NCBI GenBank assembly: GCA_960531495.1 | Contig: OY482864.1 | Location: 9,429,144-9,493,143, forward strand | Length of the DNA stretch: 64,000 nt | DNA from: Zeus faber | Taxonomy: Eukaryota; Chordata; Actinopteri; Zeiformes; Zeidae | Direction of reading: 5' to 3' | Part shown: in pieces, positions 51,403-64,000 of the stretch | How the letters are laid out: each line of letters opens with the position of its first letter | Numbering within the stretch: position 1 is the first letter of the stretch | The notes under the pieces: generated by a model | Seen by the model: the letters and a program-made list of their open reading frames with translations, nothing else | Database searches by the model: none | Told to the model about the DNA's origin: nothing | Translations under genes and position numbers: made by a program

Positions 51403-51989
51403 CACATCCAAATGAAACCAACAGTTTATTTTCCAAAGCGTCGCGCTTCAGTGTCACGTGATTTGATCGGTCACATATTTCAGCGTCACACCCGTAGGCC
51501 CCACGCTTCTCCCTGATTGGCTCATCCGGCGGAAAGCGTAAAAAAAAAACGTTGTGCAAAAACGTTCATAATTGGGCTATGACAAATAATTGTTCTCACA
51601 ATAAATAAATATTATTTACAAAAGAGACAATGTAAAGAAAAATACAGCATTCCTATTTACAGCTATTTCGCTTTTGGTTGACTGGGACTTGACGGATCTT
51701 TTTGTTGCAATTTTTGAAATTTCGAGCCTATGGACACCTGCATGCATATACTGTATGTGGTAATAATATTAAATTATTATTATTATTGTTATTATTATCA
51801 TATTATCAATAATAATAAATAAATAACCGTAATAATAATTCTAATGTTATAAATTGAAATTCGATTAATTCCAATTACGTGAAAAACAAACAGACCCGTA
51901 AATGAATGTACAATAAATATTTCATCATGAAAAACAGCGGGATCATTGCAAATAATATATTAGAAATCCATCCCAACGTCATGAGATGT

Positions 51990-52027
<38 letters not shown>

Positions 52028-52201
52028 TGTTTTGTTTTTATGTTCTAATCTCAAATGGACTTTGTTCCATTTTGAGATTACTCAAACATTAGTAAAACAG
52101 CGTCACCTGCTGTCTGAGTAGAACTTTCAAAGCTTTGAAATCTTAAAATATGTCGTTGCCTAACCTCTTAGAAACACAGGGCACATTAAACAAAATAGTA
52201 T

Positions 52202-52207
52202 TTTATT
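52202..52207 (-). terminator. Probable polyadenylation signal of the zinc-finger gene
   Basis: AATAAA on the minus strand about 75 bases after the stop codon at 52283. Confidence 0.5.
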
Positions 52208-52282
52208 GATAACTGATATATATATATATATATATATAAATATATATATTTCTTTTTCCCAAAGAATTTACATTGTTCCAGT

Positions 52283-55200
52283 TTAGTGAGATTTTCTGAT
52301 ATGAGCCCTCATGAGCTCAGGTCGACTGAACGCTGCGTCGCAGACTGAACATGTATGCGGCTTCTCTCCCGTGTGGGTCATCCTGTGTCTTTTCAGAATC
52401 CCTGCACTTTTGAAAGACTTGTCGCAGGTCAAGCATTGATAGGGCCTCTCCCCCGTGTGCATTCTCCTGTGAGCCGTGAGGTAGTAGGACTGAACGAAGC
52501 CCTTCCCGCAGTCCAGGCACTTGAACGGCCTCTCCCCGGTGTGATAGCGCACGTGTATCTTCAGCTCCGACGCCGACCTGAAACTGTTGCCGCACTCGTT
52601 GCACAAAAAGGGCCTCTCCTGCGTGTGGGTCAGGTCGTGTCTGGTCAGCGAGCTGGTGCTGCGGAACAGCTTGCCGCAGTGCGGGCATGGATACCGCACG
52701 CCCCTGTGGAGCTTGGCCACGTGGAGGTCCAAGCTCCTCTTCAGGGCGTAGGCCTTCCCGCAGTGTTCGCAGGAGAAACGCTTCTCTTCGAGGCTGCTAT
52801 GGCAACACAGCCGGTGGATCCTCAGGCCGGCGTTGGACTTGCAGCCCTTCCCGCAGTCCCAACACAGGAACGGCGCCTCCTTGGTGTGAGTTCTCTCGTG
52901 GAGCCTGAGCACGGACGCGTAGCCGAACGCTTTCGGGCACTCGGGGCATTTGAACGGCAGGTCGCCAGTGTGGACCCTCTCGTGCCTGATCAGGCCTTTT
53001 AAGTCGGAGTAGATCCGCTCGCAAAACGCGCACGCGAAGGGCCCGCTGAAGCCGTGCGCGTCTGCGTAGTGCCGGTTGAGCTCCGAGAAGCCATTGAAAC
53101 TGTCCTCGCAGATGGTGCACGACCGAGGCCTGTGCATCAGACTGTGGGCTTTGAGTCTCCCCATTTCTGGGAACGACCTATTGCACTCCGCACAAAAGAG
53201 AGCGCCGTCAGCTAGCGGGCTTTTCCCTGGTGCCTCATTGAACTTCGAACCCTCCCTGCATTTGTTTACCGTGGAGTTTTTGTCCCCCTGAGTGGCAGAC
53301 TCCGCCTCTCCGGAATGAATTGGCTTTCTTTTGCACGCCGTCACCATGTGTCTGTTAAAGGCACTTTTGGACTTGAAATTTACCTCACAGCTGGGACAGA
53401 CGTGGAAGGCCATACCTGACCGGCTCAGAGGTCGGTCTTTACGTGTACAGCCGTCGCTCTCCTCCGGTGCTGTGCGTGTGATGCGTTTTGCGCTGCTTCC
53501 GGCGGTCCGCGATCCCCGGAATCTCTTCCTTTTTTCCTCCTCGCCGTCGTCACCTTCGCCACCCCGTACTGGGGAGCATTCACATATTTCCGGACGCCTC
53601 ATCGCGGTCATTACTTCCTCGAGGAGCGATGGGCTCTGAGAGTTTGTGTCATCACGGCGCTCCGCGGCTCCTCCGGGGACCTCCCCCGAGCGAGGAATCT
53701 GATTTGGATTTGTGAGGCGGGTCTTTTCGTCCATCCTCTCACGGTCGCCGCAACAATAAGGTCCGGGGGCTGTGACTGCGGTTTGGGTCTTCTCACGGCC
53801 GCTCCGCTCCAAAGGCCGAGCTCTGGGGCGGCCACAAACATCACACTGTTCAGGGTTTTGAGTTGTTTCATCCTCAGGCCTTTTCGATAAATATATTTCT
53901 TTTCTACACACGTTTAACTTGTGTCGCTTTAGGTCGTATTGGAACTGGAAGTGTTTTTGGCACCACGGGCACTGGAACGGTCGCTCTCCCGTGTGGGTCC
54001 GCTGATGCCGCCTCATGTCCGACGCACGACTGTACGTCTTGCCACACGTCGGACACGTCTTACTGGATAATGAGCCGTCGTGGGTTCTAGCCTCGTTTTT
54101 TGCCGCGCTCATTAAACAGCGTTTCGCCCTCAGACCTCGGTTTTTCCTAAACGGCCTCAGCACTTGCACCGCTGGTGTGTGAAGATGGGGCAGCACCTCA
54201 ACGTAAGTGCCGACGTCTTTGATTTCCTCCTCGGTAGGTCCGCTTGTATTGGTCTTTGCACCCTCTTTTTTCAAACCCATTTCAACACCAGGGAAGCTCT
54301 GAACCTCCTGGGTAGAATCAACATCACCCACAAACCCTTTATTTGCTTCCCCGGTAGATCCGGGAACATCGTCAGCAGAGGTCTTGTTTACAGCGAGGGC
54401 AATTGCCTCGGTTGGTATTTCAACATTATAACCGACTCGGACGTCGACGGCACGGGATTCTAAATCCACATTGATTCCATTTGAATACTCTGTGTCCTGC
54501 AAATTGCGAGGACATCCATCCCGGACTCTTTCGTCAGGATTAATGTCGACTATTAAATGCTGAGTCGCCAAACAGTTTGCGTCTGTCTTTCTCCTCTGGT
54601 CAATCCTTGCGCTTGGATCCTCTGTGCCTTGTCCGAAAGCTGCTGTCTTCAAGTTCGGTCCTTGAATGACTCTGAATGCATCTATGCAATCAGTAACATC
54701 GGCATCTAGTATTGTCTTCTCCTGCTCTCTCAAAAAGGTTTCCAAAGGTTGTAGCAAAAGAGCTGTGGAAGGGCCGTCTGCGAGAGTCGAAGTATCTGAA
54801 ACACCAAGATACAGCCAATAAACCACCGATGGACAGGGGTTCAGCCTATTCAGCTGTAACAGTGTTGATGAAACACATCTGAACTCCGTAAATTCAAAAC
54901 CTGTATTTTAGAGCCTCCCTTTGTAAAAAAATAAATAAAATGACATCAATGCTTCTGAATACCTATGTCGTGTAGTTGAATTCGACCTTTCTGATATTCC
55001 AGGAGACATTTTATTTCGTGGGGGCGAGGCAGGGACTCCGCGCACGCTGCCAGAGCCGGCGGGGCACTGCTGAGCATGCAGGCGACCTGGTTCGTGAGAA
55101 GGACAAAGGAAGCGCAGCGTCAGCACACCAATGCCAGGCAAAACACCTCTGTATCATGCGAGCGACGCCGCGGCGCACACGTCAACCTGTTGGAGGTCCG

Positions 55201-56068
55201 GCACGGGCAGCAAGATCTCAAGCCGTGACAGGAATTCCGTCACGAGGACCTCGACGGCTTTGTTGTGGTCGGGGCCAAATGTCAAAGGGAAAACGTTCTG
55301 AAAATTGACCAACTCATTTGTGTCAACGGGGGGTTAAACAGAATTTCGACAGAATAGGTAAGACGGATCTTGAATTTAAATTTAAAAAAACCCAAACTCA
55401 CTCACCTCGTAAAAGCGCCGCCTCTCATCCCGGTCTTTGATAAGTGTTCGGACAAGTCTCAGGGTGTTCGATGCAGACGCTGCATCCGCTACGGTGCCTC
55501 CCTGCAATCACACTCATCTTATTAGTATAGATCCTGTGTGTCAACCTCAAGGCCCAATGACCCGCCTCCGTTCAACAGACAGTTTACCGATGGAGCGAGT
55601 AACTTCGGGTAAAGGACTAAAAGCGGACCGCACCTCTTGGTTCAACAGCGACGACAGAGTCACTATCCTGTCCAGGTGCGGCCGTATGGCCACCAGGTCG
55701 TTCGTCTGCTCAGAGCGACACAGCTCGAGTATCAGCTGAAACCACAGTAAACACGGCATGGAAGTCACACAATCTGAGTTTGCATCTCTGGTGCCCTCAG
55801 ACACTGTAGGCGCCGACTTTATATTTTGGAAGGCCCTCAGGCTCGCAGGGGTTTCCATTCAATACCTGTGTTCGAAGGTTAATACACAGCAACGTCCTCC
55901 GTTTGGGATTAAGAAGCTCGGGGACAATATCAGTCATGGTGGTGATGAGGTCATCCAGCAGCCCGTAATGGGCCACCACCTTCTGCCGCACAGTCTGCCA
56001 AATCGCTGCGGAGATCAGCCGAAGTGGGGGGACCAAGATGCGCAGACAGTCAAAGGGGAGAGGGGGGT
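52283..56068 (-). CDS. Zinc-finger protein with TIN2-N-terminal-like domain, at least 6 exons (5' end unresolved)
   Basis: Exons in transcript order: 56068-55866, 55735-55634, 55501-55406, 55297-55187, 55086-54963, 54795-52283. Joins keep phase. The first five exons encode LRILVPPLRLISAAIWQTVR, DIVPELLNPKRRTLLCINLR, LILELCRSEQ, IRPHLDRI, VTEFLSRLEILLPVPDLQQ and SSAPPALAACAESL. This resembles the TINF2 (TIN2) N-terminal domain that also occurs at the start of other fish zinc-finger proteins. The last exon has about 840 residues: an acidic spacer, one CCHH finger (CPTCGKTYSRASDMRRHQRTH), CCHC-ended fingers, then eleven fingers in tandem with TGERPF/Y linkers, ending HTGEKPHTCSVCDAAF. It is probably a nuclear DNA-binding regulator. 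The target is unknown. A possible first exon is 56583-56532 (ATG, 17 codons, donor in the right phase), weakly supported. Confidence 0.8.
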
Positions 56069-56647
56069 CTGGGAAAGAGCAGAGGTGGAAGAAGGACTCA
56101 GACGTGTACATAAGTAACAGTACAAACACCCGGACACAAAATGACCCTATTACATGTGAAAGTAGCACATTGACATGTTCACCAAAGGAAATACAGGACT
56201 GTATACATGTGGAATAAAATAAAGTATACACACGTGGTTTGAGAATGAATGTCCTTAAAATCTAAATCAGAATTTATTTCTGCGTTGTGAAACATAATTG
56301 AATTTAAAGAAAGATGAATGTGTTATGATAATATAAGTGGCAGTGAATGTCAGTGGGAAGCTGTTCGTGTGGTGAAAGGGGGAGAAGTTAGTTCGTGACA
56401 CCTATAACTATAACAGCTATAGCAGCTTATTATCATTGAATAAAACTACGTACGGCTAAACGATAGAGAGCTGTGAACACAACTACGACTTCTTAGATAC
56501 GCGCTCCCTCTCCAAAAGCATCAAAGCATACGGAGAAGTGTGGCAGCGACATTTAATGCGATCCCTCCTGAGCCTAGCGTCATCGCTCTTCGGTTTTAGG
56601 AGGTTATGGAACGAGGCCGTGACGGTTCCGCGTCACCGGCGCGCACA

Positions 56648-56686
<39 letters not shown>

Positions 56687-57031
56687 AGAAATATGACAAA
56701 CGTCACCATAATGAACGCTACCTTTTGTCTCAGAAACGTGCTGCATATTTCGTCTGTAAAATAATTGTGTTTAGAATGCCCACAACCCAGGGAACAGTGA
56801 TGACGCCACACAGTTTGAGAGCAATCACAAAAAAAAAACAACAACCGAAGAATAACCGGTATTTTTTTTTTTTTCCCCCGGACACTTTAAGCCGCGACAC
56901 CAGCTGCGCAGCATTCCACTGCACCCGGAACAGTCCTGGGCGGATCGATCCATTTGGGTGTGTCGTTATTCTCGGCTCAGTACATCTAAATGTATCGGGG
57001 TTTTTTTTTTTCTTCTTCGGGCTCGAGTTTT

Positions 57032-57074
<43 letters not shown>

Positions 57075-57075
57075 C
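57032..57075. repeat. (GTT)n microsatellite
   Basis: About 14 GTT units. Poly-Gln, poly-Thr and poly-Cys frames over it are artefacts. Confidence 0.9.
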
Positions 57076-57234
57076 GTCTTTCTTCGCTTGAGCGTGGAGC
57101 CGGATTGACGCCGAATCCAGCTCTCGTGTGCATCAATTCGAAACCAACACTCCGATCGGGAGCCACTGTTGCAGAGCACGGCGACCCCGGGTTACAGTCT
57201 TGCAGCCGGGCTCCAAACTGTTAACGTGTATTAC

Positions 57235-57320
57235 GCTACATTACATTACATCACGTCACGTTACATCACATTTCACTCAGCAGACGCTTTTATCCAAAGC
57301 GACCTACAGTTGAAATGTGT
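57235..57320 (-). repeat. SINE/LINE tail, inverted relative to 4378-4446
   Basis: The reverse complement reads GTCGCTTTGGATAAAAGCGT then CTGCTGAGTG and ATGTAA-like units, matching the tail near 4.4 kb. Confidence 0.7.
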
Positions 57321-57419
57321 ACGGAATAATGACGCGTTGGGCGTCGCCAATATCCACTGTCAATAAATCTCTATTCACATCCATGGATTTTTATCTTTAA
57401 ATGCACATATCTGTACATA

Positions 57420-57730
57420 CATAGGCATATTCCTTCCATCTATTCCATTTTATTTTTATTGTATTTTATTCTATATATTTTTATCTTATTCTATAAGTAT
57501 TCCACTTACTGTATTACGTTTTAGGAGTCAGTTAGTCGGTCTATTAGAAAGGAATTTTCTACTTTTACTTTTTATGATTACTTTTATTTTTTATTATTAT
57601 TATTTTTTTCCCTAGGACGTATTGTGTGTTATCACCGGGTGCGTTGCATTACATTTAACTGCATATATGTATGAAAGTATGTATATGTATGTGACGAATA
57701 AAAATCTTGAATCTTGAATCTTGAATCTTG
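57420..57730 (+). repeat. Dispersed repeat with (TCTTGAA)n tail
   Basis: Same family as 50940-51180 and the inverted fragment at 515-640. It ends in four TCTTGAA units after AATAAAAA, so this copy has a recognisable 3' end on the plus strand. Confidence 0.75.
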
Positions 57731-58380
57731 AACAGTGAGTTGTTGTCATCTTGGGACGTGGGACGAGGGGAGGCTGCAACTCTCGTTCGCGGAAAAAGGG
57801 GCCAACGTCCAGATGAGCTGTTGCCGTTGCCGCGCGTATACCGGAGCGGACGACCTTCAGTTCCCATTCGCTCCCGTTTTTACCCGTTTCTCTGACATTT
57901 CTAGACACGAAACCGCAGCACCCGGACGAGAGGGGGAAATCTCGACACAAGCACCGCGACAACGTAACCCACCCCCCCCCCCCCCGGACTCTCGGAAATG
58001 AAACCGGTCGTTCGCTACGAACGAGTCGTTCGCGGGTCCCGCACGACTAACACGGAAGTGAGACGAGATCGTCGTAGACAAAAAAACCCCCAAACAAAAC
58101 AACAGTTGAGATAATGGGCGGAGCGGCCAGACCAGACCGCCCGGGCGGCCGCACGGTGATCACCTCGGCCTGTTTGCCCCACTCGTTTGAAATGTCGAGT
58201 AAACAGGGGGCTTCCTAAATCCCAGCCGCACCCTCAGGTTTGTTTGTTTGGCACTTTTTTTTTTTTTCTTTTTAAAGCTGGAGTCATGGTTTGCGGGGCG
58301 TCGGTGTGTTCTCCCGCCGTAGGGTCCGGTCACCCGCCGCCTCCGTCCCGCTGAAGCCGGCCGGGTCACCTGCTGTCCGT

Positions 58381-60725
<2,345 letters not shown>

Positions 60726-62691
60726 AAGACCTCTTTGTGTGCGTGACGATGAAACGTGACTGTGTAATCACAAATGACGGTTAATGAACGACTCAGAGAA
60801 CCTGGTTTTGCCAATTTAAATGTCTTTGTTGCTCATGCTAGAGCATTATTGTTGTAAACACTGTGATAACTATTTGTTTATAACAAACTGGTCAATCAAG
60901 TCTTAAGCTCAGGTAGGTCCTAAATTTACCAGCCATTTTATGTGACAGAAACACCATCCTTCTTCAGAAAAAAATAATAATTTCATAAGCAGTTGTTTAG
61001 AGTGGGTTATGAGGGGAAGGAAAACTCTAAAAGTGACATCTTCTAAGACATATCAGTGTTGAATGAGTGTTTTGTGAAATGTATTTATTCTGGTACATGT
61101 AATTGGTGTACTGCTTTATAACTCTCCAATGTATATGTGTTGGTGGAAACAGCCCTCAATGTGTTCTTCCATCATACCGTGTTTAATACATAGGACCTTT
61201 CCAGACTTTTATCTTAAACTGGGTGCATTATCTTTATTACTGCAAATGCTTACTTGATCATAATTGTTATAAATTGAATCATCATGGCACTCATAGCTAT
61301 TAGTGTGCATCTCGGATGCAGTTGCACAAATGGTCTTTTTAAAAAGTTTAATTGTATTATTGAGTTTAATCAATTGGAGAAAAAAATATACTTTTTTAAG
61401 GGAGGTTAACTGTGTCTCTGGGCGTCAGGTTGGTAAATGGAATACTGGGAATACTTTGAAAACGGCACCTTGTTCACCGTGCTGGGTGGCCTGTTACAAG
61501 TCGCGTTGTTTTATTTGCAACGATGTCATTGCAAATGTAAACCACATTTTAACAAAATTAAATACCGATTTTTGAATAAATCACAAGTGGAAGTGGTGTG
61601 AGTGAGTTGGGTTCACCGAGAGCGGGGAAACTGTGGCAGGTGTGTATGAAGACAAGTTGTCGTCGGCTGAAGTTTCATGACATCAGAAATGTTGACTGAC
61701 GCAGATGAGCTTAGAATTTTGACTAAAAGAAAAATGATTGTCAGATAAATAATAGTATAAGATATTTATTGAATTGAAGACTATTTAATAACTAATGAAT
61801 ATGTATACAACTGTATTGAGGACCGCGAGTATTCTGATTAAATTCTGAATTTAATTCTGTTCGATATATATTTTGGGACGATGATGCGCGCCCTGCTCGA
61901 CTTGGGAGCTTCTCATTGGCTGAGCGCCCTCCCTTTTCCCGGCGTGCACTGGGAGCCGCCTGGCCTCGGCTGATGAGAGCCTCGACCCTTTCTTCCGATT
62001 TGGTTCTTGGTGAGTCAATCAGTAAAAAGAGTCGTTCGGTTTTGGTTCAAGGCACAGCGGGCGAGGGAGGACTGCTCGGACTGCTTTGTGTTCATATATT
62101 CAATGTACTTGAATATTATTTTATTATTATTGTAAAATATAATGTGCAATAATTATAATGAATCATATAATTGGTTATGTTGAGATGATTATCTCGAAAT
62201 ATTTATTTTGGCAGCACAATGACAAGTGTGAATCACAAAAATGATTAACTTGTCAAAGATTTCTATTTGAGTGAAATTCATATTGAATTGTGCCAAATTC
62301 ATTGACCATTTTATTTTATTTATTTTTTTTAACCTTGAACATTCATTGAGTTTTCGGTGATTATTTTCCGATTGTTTTAGTGAGCTCCCCCGCACTTTCA
62401 CCGGCGTCACTCTGGACGCCCGAGTCTTCTCGAGAGATTCGCTCGCCACGAACGGACTGTTTGCGAGTTTTTCATCCCTATTGGCCACGTCCCCGGGCCA
62501 CGTCAAGCGCTACACGCCATTTTCCCCATCTTTAACCAGAAGCTGGGAGTATTCCGGGGCCCCGAAAGTCTCCCAAACAGGGCAGGTAACGATACCCAGG
62601 CGGAGGAACGCGTCAGAGGGAGCCGAGCGGTGACCTTCTGAGACTAGAACCGGTCGGATTTCGCCGCGGAGAAGGAGCATCTCAACCGAAC
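60726..62691. other. mettl9 3' UTR, spacer and kdelr2 promoter region
   Basis: The mettl9 3' untranslated region probably runs to AATAAA at 61575-61580. From about 61865 the sequence becomes CpG-richer and leads into the kdelr2 5' untranslated region (about 62350-62691). No further exon is seen. Confidence 0.5.
61575..61580 (+). terminator. Probable mettl9 polyadenylation signal
   Basis: AATAAA about 850 bases after the mettl9 stop codon. Confidence 0.5.
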
Positions 62692-62782
62692 ATGAACGTT
62701 TTCAGGCTGACCGGCGATCTGTCCCACCTGGCAGCCATCATCATCCTGCTGCTGAAGATATGGAAAACCAGGTCCTGTGCCG
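62692..62782 (+). CDS. kdelr2: KDEL receptor 2, first coding exon (partial)
   Basis: ER-lumen protein retention receptor, a seven-helix Golgi/ER membrane protein that returns KDEL-tagged proteins to the ER. The exon encodes [20 protein letters not shown] then [11 protein letters not shown], matching the first helix of KDEL receptors. The choice of paralogue 2 rests on [12 protein letters not shown] and KTRSCAG; KDELR3 has RILGDLSHLLAM. It ends in phase 1 at a GTGGGT donor. The next exon (GISGKSQ.. in the family) was not found before 64000, so intron 1 exceeds 1.2 kb and the gene continues outside the window. Confidence 0.9.
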
Positions 62783-64000
62783 GTGGGTAGCGAGCTGTTA
62801 ATTATTTTGTCTTATTTTTTTTCCATTTGATTTATTGTGCGTGGTTACGCTATGGAAAGTAACGCGACTTAGTTTTTCGGGGGAGGCGTGTTGTGGAATA
62901 CACGGGTAGCCGACTGGCTAGCACCAGTTGGCGTCAGTTAGCTCAGTGTCGGCTAGCTGCCCAGCCGTTGTCAACAGTGATGTTACAATACCACGCGTTG
63001 AGCGCCTCCGATTGTTGCATGTTAAACACCCAGTTTCACGAATCAACTCTTCCGTATGGCCCCGTTCACCCCCAGATGCCCTTCTGGTGTTTCTGGGGAT
63101 TGACTAGCAGAAAGCAGTGACAGCACGGGGTGGGGGGTGGGGGTCCACCACCACCAGCAGCAGCAGCAGCCTCCCACGCTGGGCTCTTCCCCATGTGGGT
63201 CAGAAAAGACTTCTGTCACTCATCCCCGAAATGTGGGGAACACGAGGAGTGCGGTGGGTCCGTGTTCACCCTCTGTTTACTGTTTGCATTCTCCAAATGT
63301 GGGCTCTGACGTGGAAACGTTGACAGTCAAATAACACCGTCAAACATGCACGAGTGGTTTAAATCACATTATCATTCATACGGGGTCATTGATGCTCCAC
63401 ACAGTTTATTTGGGGTCAATGGGAGGCTTGGCATCTGCACCCTGCACCGTTGTTTACTGAGGGATTAGTCCAACTAAAGCTATTTCTTTTTTTTGAAAGT
63501 GTGACGTTTCTCATGTCCGACAAAATCCTGTGTGTCAGCGTCACGTATCAGTTATTGAAGTTAAAGATAGTCCGTGCTCTGTAAGGTATATCAACGGCCT
63601 ACTTTTAAATGATTGTAGTCCATTAACACTGGACAGACACTCATTGTCCTCATGCAACCTAGAAGTACCCATACGCATGCAATCCATGTTTCTGATTTGA
63701 CTGTGTGGCTATTTTGCGTTAAATAAAAAAAATCCCATTCCTCTTGGAATGCATGCACTAAAACTGTACACGCACAGCATAGGACTCATTACTTGGATTG
63801 ACTTTTGTTTTTCTACACAGCTGGACTTTCCCCCTGCTCATTGATTCAATTCATTGTCATGCCTTTTTGGACAGGCTTTCAGCAAATCCTGTTTTTCTGT
63901 ATTCAAATGCTTATGACATTGCTAAGCTGTATTTTTCTTTTTTCACGCCTTTGTTATTTTTCCACCACTGGGGTGGTTAGGGGTTCATGAATGACCTCAG
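62783..64000 (+). other. Intron 1 of kdelr2, incomplete
   Basis: No further kdelr2 exon is seen. CAG and CCA/CAC triplets occur at about 63148-63172. Small reading frames here have no family match. Confidence 0.7.

Larger units (their letters stand above)
50580..52201. other. Intergenic region upstream of cdr2 and downstream of the zinc-finger gene
   Basis: Presumed cdr2 promoter side (about 50580-50830, moderately GC-rich). It also holds a dispersed-repeat fragment (about 50940-51180), an (AAT)n array (51337-51401) and TA-rich stretches (about 51996-52021 and 52218-52250). No exon is visible. Confidence 0.55.
56069..58380. promoter_or_regulatory. Divergent region between the zinc-finger gene and mettl9
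   Basis: The region should carry both promoters (zinc-finger gene leftward, mettl9 rightward). It contains a (CA)n run (56641-56683), a (GTT)n run (57032-57075), two dispersed-repeat fragments (57235-57320, 57420-57730), a poly-C run (about 57972-57987) and a CpG-rich part from 57740 to 58380 that best suits the mettl9 promoter. Confidence 0.5.

Noticed and set aside
52355-53002. 215-codon plus-strand frame opposite the zinc-finger exon
   Set aside because: Antisense shadow of the tandem finger coding sequence.
57612-58102. Minus-strand frames as the first exon of the zinc-finger gene
   Set aside because: The only donor found after an ATG here (MSEKR/GTAAAA) gives the wrong phase for the exon at 56068.

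Overview
The window is vertebrate nuclear DNA, almost certainly from a ray-finned (percomorph-like) fish. The evidence is compact genes with short GT..AG introns, long dinucleotide microsatellites, fish-type LINE and DNA-transposon copies, and a gene neighbourhood (eef2k, polr3e, cdr2, mettl9) that matches the human 16p12 region. All coding genes were read by hand from conserved protein motifs, with exon joins checked for splice sites and reading phase. Coordinates may be off by one or two bases, most likely in cdr2 and the zinc-finger gene.

Layout. (1) 1-9.85 kb: two tandem copies of a low-specificity threonine aldolase gene (tha1-like). Only the last exon of the first copy is in the window (974-1281). 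The second copy is complete (7020-9849) and divergent near its N terminus. (2) 9.85-16 kb: gene-poor, with a minus-strand LTR remnant (13446-13870), a tRNA-Leu(UAG) gene on the minus strand and a GC-rich block. (3) 16.1-31.1 kb: eef2k (eEF2 kinase), 18 exons, plus strand. Its second intron holds a 3-kb dead LINE. (4) 31.9-43.9 kb: tRNA-Leu(AAG), then polr3e (RNA polymerase III subunit RPC5), 20 coding exons, plus strand. (5) 44.5-50.6 kb: cdr2 on the minus strand, convergent with polr3e. (6) 52.2-56.6 kb: a minus-strand gene joining a TIN2-N-terminal-like domain to about 14 C2H2-type zinc fingers. (7) 58.4-61.6 kb: mettl9 (protein histidine methyltransferase), plus strand, with an 18-bp minisatellite in intron 1. 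(8) 62.7 kb to the end: first exon of kdelr2; the rest lies outside the window.

The genes are independent eukaryotic transcription units, not an operon. Several touch protein synthesis or RNA polymerase III: eEF2 kinase slows elongation, RPC5 belongs to the polymerase that makes tRNA, and two tRNA-Leu genes flank eef2k. I see no CRISPR, prokaryotic or viral system. The most unusual items are the TIN2-like/zinc-finger gene, the in-frame 339-bp endonuclease duplication inside a dead LINE, the divergent tandem threonine aldolase, the structured minisatellite in mettl9 and a possible unlisted minus-strand terminal exon in eef2k intron 1.
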